DNA of 64,000 nt from a bacterium (GTDB lineage: Bacteria; Sumerlaeota; Sumerlaeia; SLMS01; JAHLLQ01), in NCBI GenBank assembly GCA_020444065.1, contig JAHLLQ010000006.1, positions 248,001 to 312,000 on the forward strand, in the 5' to 3' direction. The stretch's first letter is position 1; every line of letters begins with the position of its first letter. The position numbers were made by a program, and so were the translations under genes. Of the stretch, positions 27,534 through 37,684 are shown one piece after another. The notes beneath the pieces were generated by a model, which was not told the origin of the DNA, searched no databases, and worked only from the letters and a program-made list of their open reading frames with translations.

Positions 27534-30254
27534 ATGAGAAAGCGGCTGGGTCTTCTGCTTCTATTGTGTCTGATCTGTGTGAAGGGGGTCTGCGGCGATA
27601 CTGTGCCTGCGGACAAGACGCCCCTGCTACCCGGAGGAATCGAGCTGCCCTTGATCTTTGTCCGTGCGCCGCGGGGTTCGGATGAAGGTACGGGCATCAC
27701 ACGTGACTTTTACATGGGCCAGTTCGAAATCACAAACGGCCAATGGCAAGCTCTCACTGGCTCCACACCGACCGGCGAATCTGGCGATCCGGAGTCACCG
27801 GACTTTCTGAAACCGGCCACCAACATGACGCAGGACGAGGCCGTGAACTTCGCGAAGACTCTCGGCGATTATCTGTGCGCTGAATACCCCGAGGACTTCG
27901 CCGGGGCGGCTCTACCGACGTCAGATCAGTGGAAGTATGCCTGCGCTGCCGGGACGAGAACCGAGTACTACTGGGGGGACGACCCGGACTACACCGCAAT
28001 CGACGATTATGCCTGGTACAATGCGAATGCGAATGGCATGAAGCAGCCTGTTGGAGGCAAGCTCCCGAACGCCTGGGGTCTCTACGACACGAGTGGCAAT
28101 GTCGCCGAATGGATAGATAATCGAGACTCCGGGTGTTGGTGGCCGGATCCTCCCTACAGACCCTACGGCTTGTGGGAGACTGCAATCTGGGTGCACGGCG
28201 GGAGCTGCGACAGCGGCCCCTGGGATTGTGCCAGCGATTCATTGGAGGTTCTCCAATGGACTGAGATTATCGAAGACTGCCCATATGCGGGCGATCAATC
28301 CGCGTGGTTTCTCATTCGTTCCGATTTTGTCGGATTGCGCGTCGTTGTCTTCCCTGCAGCCGAAGCACCAACTTCCAATCCCTATCCTATCCCTGTCGAA
28401 TTCGAGTTCGCCAGGAACGGGGAAGGATGGAGAGCTTTCGGTTGGCCACCTTTTGATTCGCCGATCTTCGCCACTACGATTGGTTCACCTGGGACATTGG
28501 ACATGACCGCAATACCCAGCACGGAACTGGTCGGTATCTGGCGATCGCCATCGCTGGAAGTCACCGAGGCTGGCGCATCGCTGAATATTGCAACCAACAT
28601 CCCGTTGAGTATCGAGAAGGCTGAAGGACAGACTGTGTTCAGGGCCTCCTGTCGAATCACTTGCGATGAAGAAGATCCGGGTATCGTGCCGACGATCCGC
28701 ATTCGCACCACGGCTGAGAATAGCCAGCAGTCCGATGTCCTTGTTATCGAATCGAATGCAGGCGGCGCATACTCGCCTGGGCCAAATGGAAGGCAATACG
28801 ACTTGTACTTCTCTCCACCCGCCACGAGTTCTATCTTCTCCTTGCATTTTGACATGTTGAATTTCACGCCACGGGATTCCCAGACGGCAACGTTGCGGCT
28901 GGATCAAGTCTCGATCTCTCCGGTTCCGGATTATGCCTTCCTCCAATCAAGAGAGGAGAAGATATACGATTTTTCGGAAGGGACCAATGACTGGCAGTAC
29001 TTCGGGATTCCAGAGGCCTTTGCTTCACCTGTCTTCTCATACGATCAAGCCGGCCAGCGGCTGGTAGCTTCTCCATCCGACGCGGATGAGTTTCAGTTTG
29101 GTTTTTGGGGATCGTCGCTTGAGTCTTCCAACAACGTAACAATCGAACCCCATCGAATGTACTACGGGATATTCACGGTAGGAAGCGACTTGGTGGACCC
29201 ACAACTGGCACCCACGTTTAGACTGCGAATGAACGAGTCCCTGTTCCGAGCGTGCGCCTATACCGTGATCGCGCCAACCGGTCAGGCATTGAACACTCCG
29301 ACTCTGGGAGTACCCCGAGATTACACTGTCTATTTCCCTCCAGACTTCGGCGTTGAGACAAGCTTGCTCTCATCATTTGACTTCCTGGCAGATCCCGAAC
29401 ATGCGCTCTTGGACCGGAACGGCTCTCTATTCCTGGAACGCGTCCAGATCCGCTCCGTTCCGACAGAAATCACGATGATGCTGCCCGGAAATGTGCCTCT
29501 CACATTCCTCCCCGTTCCGCCTGGCTTGTTCTTGATGGGATGTTATCCAGGAGAAGAAGCAGCCACCGCCTATGAGGTGCCTCAGCACTGGGTCGAGATT
29601 GGATACTCTTTCTACATGGCCAAGTTTGAGCTGACCAAAGGGCAGTGGGAAGCTGTCATGGGGACACAGCCCTGGGCTGAGGAAGCGACAAATGTACCCC
29701 ACTACTCCGACCAACCTGCGAACTACATTTCATGGGATGATGCCCAGATGTATATTTCGACGCTAAACAGCTATCTCTATGCGTCAGGGCAGGGAGAATT
29801 CCAGGTGCGACTTCCCTCTGAAGCCGAGTGGGAATATGTCTGCAGGGCGGGGACAACGACACGCTACTATTGGGGGGATGATCCCAACTATGAGGACATC
29901 GATGAATATGCCTGGTACAACCTGAACAGTGGGGAGGACTACTCACATGCGGTCGGGCAAAAGCCCCCAAATCGATGGGGCTTCCATGATATGAGTGGCA
30001 GTATCCGCGAATGGTGTCAGGATGAAGGACATTTCAACTACAATGGAGCACCACCCACCGATGGCTCTGCTTGGGAGGATGGTTCGGGATATCCCGAAGG
30101 GCAAAGAGTTTTCCGTGGGGGAAGTTACAGCACAATGCGAAGTCAGTGCCGCTCTGCCTTCCGATATCCCTACTGCTGTCCGCCGGAAGCCAAACACAGA
30201 GAGTATGGATTCAGGTTAGTTGGATATTGGGATGTCGGGGGCGGAGGGCAATGA
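27534..30254 (+). CDS. Secreted protein with two FGE-sulfatase (SUMF1) domains
   Basis: The 906-residue product starts at ATG 27534, with GGAGG 8 bp upstream; an earlier in-frame TTG is unlikely. A signal peptide (MRKRLGLLLLLCLICV) precedes a formylglycine-generating-enzyme-like domain at about 30-275 (MGQFEITNGQWQALTG, LPTSDQWKYACAAGT, NAWGLYDTSGNVAEW). Two similar beta-rich modules follow, at about 288-470 and 474-640, each opening with an F..NGEGW/F..GTNDW motif as in carbohydrate-binding or galactose-binding-like domains. A second FGE domain covers 645-903 (MAKFELTKGQWEAVMG, LPSEAEWEYVCRAGT, RVFRGGSYSTMRSQCRSAFR). FGE-like domains activate sulfatases or act as binding domains; no sulfatase gene is nearby, so binding is equally possible. 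The gene is probably monocistronic. Confidence 0.88.
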   Translation: MRKRLGLLLLLCLICVKGVCGDTVPADKTPLLPGGIELPLIFVRAPRGSDEGTGITRDFYMGQFEITNGQWQALTGSTPTGESGDPESPDFLKPATNMTQDEAVNFAKTLGDYLCAEYPEDFAGAALPTSDQWKYACAAGTRTEYYWGDDPDYTAIDDYAWYNANANGMKQPVGGKLPNAWGLYDTSGNVAEWIDNRDSGCWWPDPPYRPYGLWETAIWVHGGSCDSGPWDCASDSLEVLQWTEIIEDCPYAGDQSAWFLIRSDFVGLRVVVFPAAEAPTSNPYPIPVEFEFARNGEGWRAFGWPPFDSPIFATTIGSPGTLDMTAIPSTELVGIWRSPSLEVTEAGASLNIATNIPLSIEKAEGQTVFRASCRITCDEEDPGIVPTIRIRTTAENSQQSDVLVIESNAGGAYSPGPNGRQYDLYFSPPATSSIFSLHFDMLNFTPRDSQTATLRLDQVSISPVPDYAFLQSREEKIYDFSEGTNDWQYFGIPEAFASPVFSYDQAGQRLVASPSDADEFQFGFWGSSLESSNNVTIEPHRMYYGIFTVGSDLVDPQLAPTFRLRMNESLFRACAYTVIAPTGQALNTPTLGVPRDYTVYFPPDFGVETSLLSSFDFLADPEHALLDRNGSLFLERVQIRSVPTEITMMLPGNVPLTFLPVPPGLFLMGCYPGEEAATAYEVPQHWVEIGYSFYMAKFELTKGQWEAVMGTQPWAEEATNVPHYSDQPANYISWDDAQMYISTLNSYLYASGQGEFQVRLPSEAEWEYVCRAGTTTRYYWGDDPNYEDIDEYAWYNLNSGEDYSHAVGQKPPNRWGFHDMSGSIREWCQDEGHFNYNGAPPTDGSAWEDGSGYPEGQRVFRGGSYSTMRSQCRSAFRYPYCCPPEAKHREYGFRLVGYWDVGGGGQ

Positions 30255-30312
30255 TCCGACATGATGGATGCCGATTCGATTCTGGCCCGTTCGTTTTCTT
30301 CGCCCAAACCAA

Positions 30313-31745
30313 GGCCCAACGGGCCGGTAATTCCTCAGCCCAGGCCGTCAGGCCTGGGTCCCCGGACGGACCCACGTCCGCGGCCTGAAGGGTCGCGACG
30401 AAGCATCATGTGTCGCCCCTTCAGGGCTCGGAAAAACGGACGCGCCTCGAACCCAGCCCGATGGGCTCGGCTATGGGATGACGCGCCGTTGGCGCTCAGG
30501 CGTTCGACAGGAAATGCGGCAATCAATTTCAACAACACGCCGGGGCTACCCGCCTGGATTTCCGCTGGGGTAAGCCTCACAACGTGAATGCCATTTCCAC
30601 CCATCCCCAGGCCCAAAGGGCCGGTAATTCCTTAGCCCAGGCCGCAGGCCTGGGTTCCCGGGACGGACCCAAGTCCGCGGCCTGAAGGGTCGCGACGAAG
30701 CATCATGTGTCGCCCCTTCAGGGCTCGGAAAAACGGACGCGCCTCGAACCCAGCCCGATGGGCTCGGCTATGGGATGACGCGCCGTTGGCGCTCAGGCGT
30801 TCGACAGGAAATGCGGCAATCAATTTCAACAACACGCCGGGGCTACCCGCCTGGATTTCCGCTGGGGTAAGCCTCACAACGTGAATGCCATTTCCACCCA
30901 TCCCCAGGCCCAAAGGGCCGGTAATTCCTTAGCCCAGGCCGCAGGCCTGGGTTCCCGGGACGGACCCAAGTCCGCGGCCTGAAGGGTCGCGATGCAGGAT
31001 CCTGTGTCGCCCTTTCAGGGCTCAAAAAAACGGACGCGCCTTAGCCCCAGCCCGATGGGCTGGGCTAAGGGATGACGCGCCGTTGGCGCTCAAGAATGTT
31101 CCGCCCATTCGTTTGAATCCAATTCCACCAACACCCCGTGCCCAACGAGGCAATGATTCCGTTGTCGCTCAGGCGTTCGATGCGCAATGCGGCAATCAAT
31201 TTCAACAACACGCCGGGGCTACCCGCCAGGATTTCCGCTGGGGTAAGCCTCACGACGTGAATGCCATCTCCACCCATCCCCAGGCCCAAAGGGCCGGTAA
31301 TTCCTTAGCCCAGGCCGCAGGCCTGGGTTCCCGGGACGGACCCAAGTCCGCGGCCTGAAGGGTCGCGATGCAGGATCCTGTGTCGCCCTTTCAGGGCTCA
31401 AAAAAACGGACGCGCCTTAGCCCCAGCCCGATGGGCTGGGCTAAGGGATGACGCGCCGTTGGCGCTCAAGAATGTTCCGCCCATTCGTTTGAATCCAATT
31501 CCACCAATACGCCGTGCCCAACGAGGCAATGAATCCGTTGGCATTCGTTGGCTGCAATCCAACTGCGCCAGCCGCCCCATACCTCCCACCTGGATTTCAA
31601 ACTGTGGTGAGGCTTACAAGATGATTGCCATTTCCACCCGCGTGCAGGCCCAACGGGCCGGCAATTCCTCAGCCCAAGCCGCAGGCCTGGGTCCCCGGAC
31701 GGACCCGCGTCCGCGGCCTGAAGGGCCGCGACCGCGCATCACCAG
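30313..31745. repeat. Array of five long direct repeats built from short hairpins
   Basis: Five copies begin at 30313, 30610, 30907, 31283 and 31647 (spacings 297, 297, 376, 364 bp). The first two units are near-identical to each other, and the third and fourth form a second subtype; the last is partial. Each unit carries the same hairpins in order: GGCCC-aaa-GGGCC, CCCAGGCC-gca-GGCCTGGG, CGGAC-ccaa-GTCCG, AGCCC-gat-GGGCT and GCGCC-gtt-GGCGC, plus a distant pair TGAAGGG/CCCTTCA. Loops vary between copies (aac/aaa; gtca/gca; ccac/ccaa/ccgc) while stems stay, with one stem mismatch in the last copy. No gene is supported here; the open frames on both strands follow the repeats and are not coding. 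Confidence 0.9.
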
Positions 31746-32119
31746 GGATATGATGGAAATGCACGAGGGTGCTTGCTGCAAATGCGACGCACTTCGGGCT
31801 GGGCAACCGTGACAATGGGGAGCACGACGACGTAACCCGCCTACTTTCAACCACATGCATTCAGGCGCTCCTTCTGCGAAGTCGCGGAATGCGCATTGCC
31901 TTCTATAACGTGCGGTTGGAGGCAAACGCGCTGCATGAAGCCGGGTCGACAAATTCAGCGGAATCCCAAGCGATGAGCCTGGTGCGCGTTTCTTGCGTTC
32001 GTTCTAGTCCGGCTTGATTTGGGTGGTTACGGGGTAGGATCTCCATCACATCGCTGAGGATCGTGATCGGTGATCTGCCCCGATGCATACCAGAGCACAA
32101 GAGGATGAGATTCGACAAA
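31746..32119. other. Intergenic region before the metal-efflux operon
   Basis: About 370 bp without a supported gene. It must contain the promoter of the metal-efflux operon. A weak candidate is TTGATT, a 15-bp spacer and TAGGAT at about 32008-32034. I see no clear palindromic metal-regulator operator and no regulator gene. Confidence 0.45.
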
Positions 32120-34204
32120 ATGGGGACACACGATAGAATGAACGAACGGGCTTTCATGTGCCATGCAAGGGGCGCCGTCCTGCTTCTTCCATTCCTGGTC
32201 GTTCTTGCCTTCCTGAGTTCCCCCGTGCGGGCTCAGGAGATGAAGACGTTGTATACTTGCGGGATGCACCCGGAGGTCATCTCGGATGAACCGGGCATGT
32301 GTCCGAAGTGCGATATGAAGCTGACGCCGATGGATAAGGACCGGGCGCGGATGATTCTAGCGGCTCGCGGGGAGATTGTCCCGGAGGATGACGGCGGCGG
32401 CAGAGAGCGCGAGATTCTCTATTGGCGCGCGCCGATGGATCCCACCTACATCCGGAACGAGCCGGGCAAGAGCCCGATGGGCATGGACCTGGTCCCGGTC
32501 TATGCAGACGACGTGGCAGGCGGCCCCACCATCCGCATCGATCCGGTAACGGAGCAGAACATGGGCGTGCGCTACGATGTCGTTCGGCGCGGGCCTTTGG
32601 ACAAGAGCGTGCGCACGGTTGGCACCATCGCCTACGATGAGCAGAGCATCGGCACCGTCACGACGAAGATCGACGGGTGGGCCGAGAAGGTGTATGTGGA
32701 CTCGACCGGCACCCAGGTTCACGAGGGCGAGAAGCTGTTCGATTTGTATTCGCCGGAGCTCTACAGCGCCCAGGAGGAGTACCTGGTGGCGCTGCGAAAT
32801 CTGGAAACGGCCGAGGCGAACGATTCGGAGCGCACCGCCGAACTGGCGCGCTCTCGTTCGCGCTCGGCGCGCGAGCGGCTGCTCTTCTTCGACATCGGAG
32901 AGGATCAGATCGATGCCCTGCGCAAAGAGAAGCGGCTTCAGAAGACGCTGCCTATCAACGCGCGCCTGACGGGGATTGTGACGAAGAAGAACGTCCAGGA
33001 GGGCGACCACCTGAAAGCCGGCCAGCCGGCCTATACGATCGCGGACCTGTCGACGGTCTGGGTCATGGGCAAGGTTTACGAGTCGGATCTGCCGTACGTG
33101 AAGCTGGGCCAGGAGGCGGAGATGCGCCTCGATTACTTACCCGGCCGCACGTACCACGGCCGCGTGACGTACATTTACCCTTACCTCGAGGAAGGCACGC
33201 GCGAAATCCCCGTGCGCATGGAGTTCCACAACCCCGGCTATGTGTTGAAGCCCGGAATGTACGCGACGATTGAACTGAAGGCCGATCTGGGCGAGGCCGT
33301 CCTCGTGCCATCCATGGCCGTTATCAAGACCGGCGAGCGCGAAGTTGCCTTTGTCTCGCGCGAGGCCGGCAAGTTCGAGCCGCGCGAAGTGCAAACGGGA
33401 TTACGCAATGCCACCGATGAGTTGCAGGTTCTGAGCGGCCTGGCCCCCGGAGAGAAAGTGGTCGTCAGCGGCCAGTTCCTGCTCGATTCGGAGAGCCGGC
33501 TGCGAGAGGCGACGCTGAAGATGCTGAGCCCGGGCATGAAGAACACTTCCGAGATCATGGAGCATGATCCGGATGCTCACGAAGAAATGGACATGGGGGA
33601 CGGAGCCGCCGGGGGCGAGACAAAGTGGGTCTGCCCGATGCCGAGTCACGCGGGAATTTACTACGACGAGTCGGGGGATTGCCCGCTTTGCGGGATGATG
33701 CTGGTCCCGGTTGATCATGACCAGGATATCGGTTCTGCGATCGACCACTACACTTGCCCGATGCCGCAGCACTACCACATCAACGAAGACAGCCCGGGGA
33801 AGTGTCCCGAGTGCGGCATGACGCTGATCCCTGTCACCAAAGCGGAACTGGAGCGATTCGCCGTCGCGAAGGACGATGCGCCGCCGAATCTCTATACGTG
33901 CCCGATGCCAAGCCATGCTCACGTCGTGAGCGAAGAAGCAGGCAAATGCCCTGAGTGCGGAATGAAGTTGGTGCCGACGGAAAGCGTTCCCCACGGCCGC
34001 GATGCGGAGTTGAAGTGGGAGCAAGATCAGGCTGAAGCCCGAGGCGAAACGGTGCTCTACGTCTGCCCGATGGAATCGCACAAACACATCGTCTCCGATG
34101 AACCCGGCCGTTGCCCGGACTGCAATATGAAGCTCGTTCCGACGAGCGAGGTCGACTTTGGTGCGGAATCCGAACGTATCTGGCATGAGGAGCACGGGGG
34201 CTAA
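32120..34204 (+). CDS. cusB: CusB-like metal efflux adaptor with six heavy-metal-binding modules
   Basis: This periplasmic adaptor should hand Cu(I)/Ag(I)-type metals to the CusA-like pump. After a signal peptide (LLLPFLVVLAFLSSPVRAQ) come two N-terminal heavy-metal-binding modules: YTCGMHPEVISDEPG..CPKCDMKL (about 32249-32339) and a Cys-less, Met-bearing one, MDPTYIRNEPGKSPMGMDL (about 32415-32505). The CusB core follows (MGVRYDVVRRGPLDK, YSPELYSAQEEYL, MGKVYESDLPYVKLGQ). Four more Cys/His/Met modules are strung at the C-terminus (about 33625-34150), each with CPM..H and CP.CGM/CNM motifs. Start codons at 32105, 32120 and 32138 are possible. Only 3 bp separate it from cusA. Confidence 0.93.
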   Translation: MGTHDRMNERAFMCHARGAVLLLPFLVVLAFLSSPVRAQEMKTLYTCGMHPEVISDEPGMCPKCDMKLTPMDKDRARMILAARGEIVPEDDGGGREREILYWRAPMDPTYIRNEPGKSPMGMDLVPVYADDVAGGPTIRIDPVTEQNMGVRYDVVRRGPLDKSVRTVGTIAYDEQSIGTVTTKIDGWAEKVYVDSTGTQVHEGEKLFDLYSPELYSAQEEYLVALRNLETAEANDSERTAELARSRSRSARERLLFFDIGEDQIDALRKEKRLQKTLPINARLTGIVTKKNVQEGDHLKAGQPAYTIADLSTVWVMGKVYESDLPYVKLGQEAEMRLDYLPGRTYHGRVTYIYPYLEEGTREIPVRMEFHNPGYVLKPGMYATIELKADLGEAVLVPSMAVIKTGEREVAFVSREAGKFEPREVQTGLRNATDELQVLSGLAPGEKVVVSGQFLLDSESRLREATLKMLSPGMKNTSEIMEHDPDAHEEMDMGDGAAGGETKWVCPMPSHAGIYYDESGDCPLCGMMLVPVDHDQDIGSAIDHYTCPMPQHYHINEDSPGKCPECGMTLIPVTKAELERFAVAKDDAPPNLYTCPMPSHAHVVSEEAGKCPECGMKLVPTESVPHGRDAELKWEQDQAEARGETVLYVCPMESHKHIVSDEPGRCPDCNMKLVPTSEVDFGAESERIWHEEHGG

Positions 34205-34207
34205 GTC

Positions 34208-37200
34208 ATGATTCGGAGAATCATTGAGTTCTCGCTCGACAACAAGTTTGTCATCTTTCTGGTGATGGCGGCCATTCTGGCGGGAGGGATTTACTCGACG
34301 AAGAATATCCGCCTGGATGCGATTCCCGATCTGTCCGACGTGCAGGTGATTATCTATACGGAATACCCGGGGCAGGCGCCCCGGATCGTCGAGGATCAGA
34401 TTACTTACCCGATCACGACGAAGATGCTCTCGGTCCCTTATGCGAAGGTCGTCCGCGGGTACTCGTTCTACAATTCTTCGTTCGTGTACGTGATCTTCGA
34501 AGATGGGACTGACATGTACTGGGCGCGCAGTCGCGTGCTGGAGTACCTGTCGCAGTTGCAGAGCCAGATGCCCGAGGGCGTAACGCCACAGTTGGGCCCG
34601 GATGCCACGGGCGTCGGATGGGCATATCAGTATACGCTAACGAGCAATAAGCGCGACTTGGCGCAGCTTCGTTCAATCCAGGATTGGTTCCTCAAGTACG
34701 AACTCACCGGCGTGCAAGGAGTGAGCGAAGTCGCCAGCGTCGGCGGATTTGTGCGCCAGTACCAGGTGACCGTCGACCCCGAGAAGATGCGCGGCTACGG
34801 CATACCGATTACAAAGATCCGGAGCGCCATTCAGCGAAGCAACAACGAGGTGGGCGGTCGCACAATCGAGATGGCCGAGACCGAGTACATGCTGCGCGGG
34901 CTGGGTTATCTCGGGCACATGACCGAGAAGGAGCGACGCGAGGCTTCAGAGGCCGGTATCTCAATCGATATTGCTCGCAGCCAGAAGACAATCGACGAGT
35001 TGAACGAGATCGCCGTGGGGGTACGGGACGACGGGACGCCGATTCTGCTCCGTGATGTTGCACGCGTGACGACTGGTCCTGAGATGCGCCGCGGCATTAT
35101 GGAGTGGAACGGCGAAGGCGAAGCCGTCGGCGGGATCGTAGTCGTGCGCTACGGCGCGGATACGCTCGATACCATCGCGCGCGTGAAAGACAAACTGGCG
35201 GAGTTGGAGAAGTCCCTGCCGGATGACGTGGAAGTGCACGTCGGCTATGACCGCACAACACTCATCGAGCACTCCATAGACACGCTGCGCCATACATTAT
35301 TTGAAGAATCGCTGATCGTCTCTCTCATCATCGCCCTCTTCCTGCTGCATTTCCGAAGTGCCCTTGTGCCGATTCTGACCTTGCCGCTCGCGGTACTGGT
35401 CAGTTTCATCATCATGTACTTCCAGGGCCTCGGCGCGAACATCATGAGCCTTGGCGGAATCGCGATCGCCATCGGCGCCATGGTCGATGCGTCGATCATC
35501 ATTGTCGAAAACGTTCACAAGCACTACGAGGCTGAGCGGGGCAAGCGGCCCCACTGGGAGATTGTGAAGGAAGCGTGCGTGGAGGTGGGGCCAACGCTCT
35601 TCTACGCGCTGCTGATCATCACGGTCAGTTTCCTGCCCATCTTCGCGCTCGAAGCTCAAGAAGGCCGGCTATTCAAACCGTTGGCCTTTACGAAGACGTA
35701 TGCGATGGGAGCGTCGGCCCTGCTGGCGATCACCGTATCGCCCGTCCTCGCGGGCTTCTTCATCCGTCGTGCGTTGCTGCCTGAGACATGGTCGAGGCTG
35801 CGCAAGAGGATGACGATTATTCTGTCCCCCATCTTGTCGGCTCTGCTGATCTTCTTTGTCACACGGCGCTTCGGCGGTGAACATGAAGCCTTCATGTGGG
35901 GGCTGGATCTTTGGACGTGGATGTCGATTCTGGTTGGGGTGATTGTTCTGCTGGCGCTAATTCCGCAGGCACTTCAGCCGGAAGAGAAGAACCCCATCAG
36001 CCGCGGCCTGATTGCCGTCTATCGCCCGATCCTGGTCGGAATGCTGAGGCACCGGAAGACTTGCTGGATTGTGATTTTCGTGGCGATCGGAATCATGTCC
36101 TCGGCAATCTATCCGTACAAGAAACTCGGCAGCGAATTCATGCCTCCGCTCTACGAGGGCAATCTGCTCTATATGCCCACGACGTTGCCAGGGATCAGTG
36201 TCACAAAGGCTCGTGAGCTCCTGCAGCAAACCGACAAGATCATCCAATCCTTTCCCGAGGTCGAATCCACCTACGGCAAGATCGGTCGCGCGGAAACGGC
36301 CACCGATCCTGCGCCCATGACGATGATCGAAACGACGATTCGCCTGAAGCCGGAGAAAGAATGGCCGGACGTCGACGTCCGAGACGATCAGGGTGAGATG
36401 ATTGCACACCGCAAACGCACGCCGGACGAGTTGATCAGTGCGCTCAACCGCGAAATCAAGTTCCCCGGCCTAACCAATGCCTGGACGATGCCGATCAAGA
36501 CGCGCATCGATATGCTCTCGACAGGGATCAAGACGCCCGTCGGGATCAAGATCGGCGGACCGGATCTGCGCACGTTGGAGCGCATCGGCGAGCAGGTCGA
36601 GGCTGTCGTGCGCAAAGTGCCGAACACGATGAGCGTCTACAGCGAACGCGTCATGGGCGGGCGTTACGTCAACTTTCTGCCTGATCGCCAAGCGATTCAG
36701 CGCTATGGCCTGACGGTTGGCGACGTGCAGGATGTCTTCATGTCGGCCATCGGAGGAATGAATATCAGCACGACGGTGGAGGGACTTGAGCGCTACCCCA
36801 TCAACCTCCGCTATCCCCGAGAGTTACGCGACAACGTCGATAGTCTGCGTTCTGTTCTCGTTCCCACGCCCCAGGGGTACCAGGTGCCCCTCGGCGATCT
36901 GGGAACGTTCTCCATCGAAGACGGTGCGCCTGGTATCAAGAGTGAACAGAGTCGTCCCAACGCGTGGGTCTATGTCGACATCCAGAACATCGACGTGGGG
37001 ACCTATGTCCAGCACGCGCAAGCGGCCGTCGATGAAGCGGTGGCCAGCGGGCAAATCGACCTGCCGCAGGGATACTCCATCGGATGGTCTGGACAGTACG
37101 AGTATATGCTGCGTGCGAAGGCGAAACTGATGATTGTTGTGCCGGTGACGTTGATCGTCATCATCTTGATCATCTTCCTCAGCACTCGCAGCTTGATCAA

Positions 37201-37684
37201 GACAGCTATCGTCATGCTGGCCGTTCCCTTCAGTCTGGTCGGCGCGTTCTGGTTACTGTATTGGCTCGACTACAACATGTCTGTCGCTGTCTGGGTTGGT
37301 ATGATCGCTTTAGCGGGGCTGGATGCAGAGACGGGCCAGGTTATGCTCTTGTATCTGGAAGTTGCCTTCGAGAAAGCGAAGAAGGCCGGCAAGCTGATCG
37401 ATCTGGCCGCGCTTCGGGAAGCCGTTTACGAAGGCGCGGCCGCGCGTGTGCGCCCAAAAGCAATGACGGTGGGGTCGACATTACTGGGCCTGATGCCAAT
37501 CATGTGGGCAACTGGCAGCGGAGCGGACACAATGAAGCGCATTGCTGTTCCGATGATCGGCGGCGTGTTGACCAGTTTCGCGATGGAACTGCTCATCTAC
37601 CCGGTCATCTACTACCTGTGGAAGGGGCGCGAAGTGAAGCGCCTGGAAGGACAGGGGGCGGAACCGGAAGGAGGCACAGCATGA
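34208..37684 (+). CDS. cusA: Heavy-metal RND efflux pump, CusA type (Cu/Ag)
   Basis: This is the inner-membrane proton-driven metal exporter of a Cus-like tripartite system. The 1,158-residue protein has the HME-RND start (MIRRIIEFSLDNKFVIFL) and the segment RLDAIPDLSDVQVIIYTEYP. Helix 4 carries the single-Asp signature GAMVDASIIIVENVHKHYE typical of HME pumps, unlike the Asp pair of drug pumps. The stretch NAWTMPIKTRIDMLSTGI and KTPVGIKIGG is diagnostic of the monovalent CusA/SilA clade. It is about 110 residues longer than E. coli CusA, mostly through an extra hydrophobic region and loop around residues 515-590. Its stop overlaps the next gene's ATG (ATGA). Confidence 0.95.
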   Translation: MIRRIIEFSLDNKFVIFLVMAAILAGGIYSTKNIRLDAIPDLSDVQVIIYTEYPGQAPRIVEDQITYPITTKMLSVPYAKVVRGYSFYNSSFVYVIFEDGTDMYWARSRVLEYLSQLQSQMPEGVTPQLGPDATGVGWAYQYTLTSNKRDLAQLRSIQDWFLKYELTGVQGVSEVASVGGFVRQYQVTVDPEKMRGYGIPITKIRSAIQRSNNEVGGRTIEMAETEYMLRGLGYLGHMTEKERREASEAGISIDIARSQKTIDELNEIAVGVRDDGTPILLRDVARVTTGPEMRRGIMEWNGEGEAVGGIVVVRYGADTLDTIARVKDKLAELEKSLPDDVEVHVGYDRTTLIEHSIDTLRHTLFEESLIVSLIIALFLLHFRSALVPILTLPLAVLVSFIIMYFQGLGANIMSLGGIAIAIGAMVDASIIIVENVHKHYEAERGKRPHWEIVKEACVEVGPTLFYALLIITVSFLPIFALEAQEGRLFKPLAFTKTYAMGASALLAITVSPVLAGFFIRRALLPETWSRLRKRMTIILSPILSALLIFFVTRRFGGEHEAFMWGLDLWTWMSILVGVIVLLALIPQALQPEEKNPISRGLIAVYRPILVGMLRHRKTCWIVIFVAIGIMSSAIYPYKKLGSEFMPPLYEGNLLYMPTTLPGISVTKARELLQQTDKIIQSFPEVESTYGKIGRAETATDPAPMTMIETTIRLKPEKEWPDVDVRDDQGEMIAHRKRTPDELISALNREIKFPGLTNAWTMPIKTRIDMLSTGIKTPVGIKIGGPDLRTLERIGEQVEAVVRKVPNTMSVYSERVMGGRYVNFLPDRQAIQRYGLTVGDVQDVFMSAIGGMNISTTVEGLERYPINLRYPRELRDNVDSLRSVLVPTPQGYQVPLGDLGTFSIEDGAPGIKSEQSRPNAWVYVDIQNIDVGTYVQHAQAAVDEAVASGQIDLPQGYSIGWSGQYEYMLRAKAKLMIVVPVTLIVIILIIFLSTRSLIKTAIVMLAVPFSLVGAFWLLYWLDYNMSVAVWVGMIALAGLDAETGQVMLLYLEVAFEKAKKAGKLIDLAALREAVYEGAAARVRPKAMTVGSTLLGLMPIMWATGSGADTMKRIAVPMIGGVLTSFAMELLIYPVIYYLWKGREVKRLEGQGAEPEGGTA

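Noticed and set aside
30335-31589. Small open frames on both strands inside the repeat array
   Set aside because: They exist only because the repeats lack stops in some frames, recur with each copy, and have no consistent ribosome binding sites or known domains.
30313-31745. CRISPR array
   Set aside because: The repeated units are about 300-376 bp and nearly continuous; there are no short identical repeats separated by unique spacers and no cas genes.
37084-37680. N-terminal extension of the first outer-membrane factor within cusA
   Set aside because: The extra frame is a shadow of cusA; the lipoprotein signal begins at ATG 37681, which overlaps the cusA stop.
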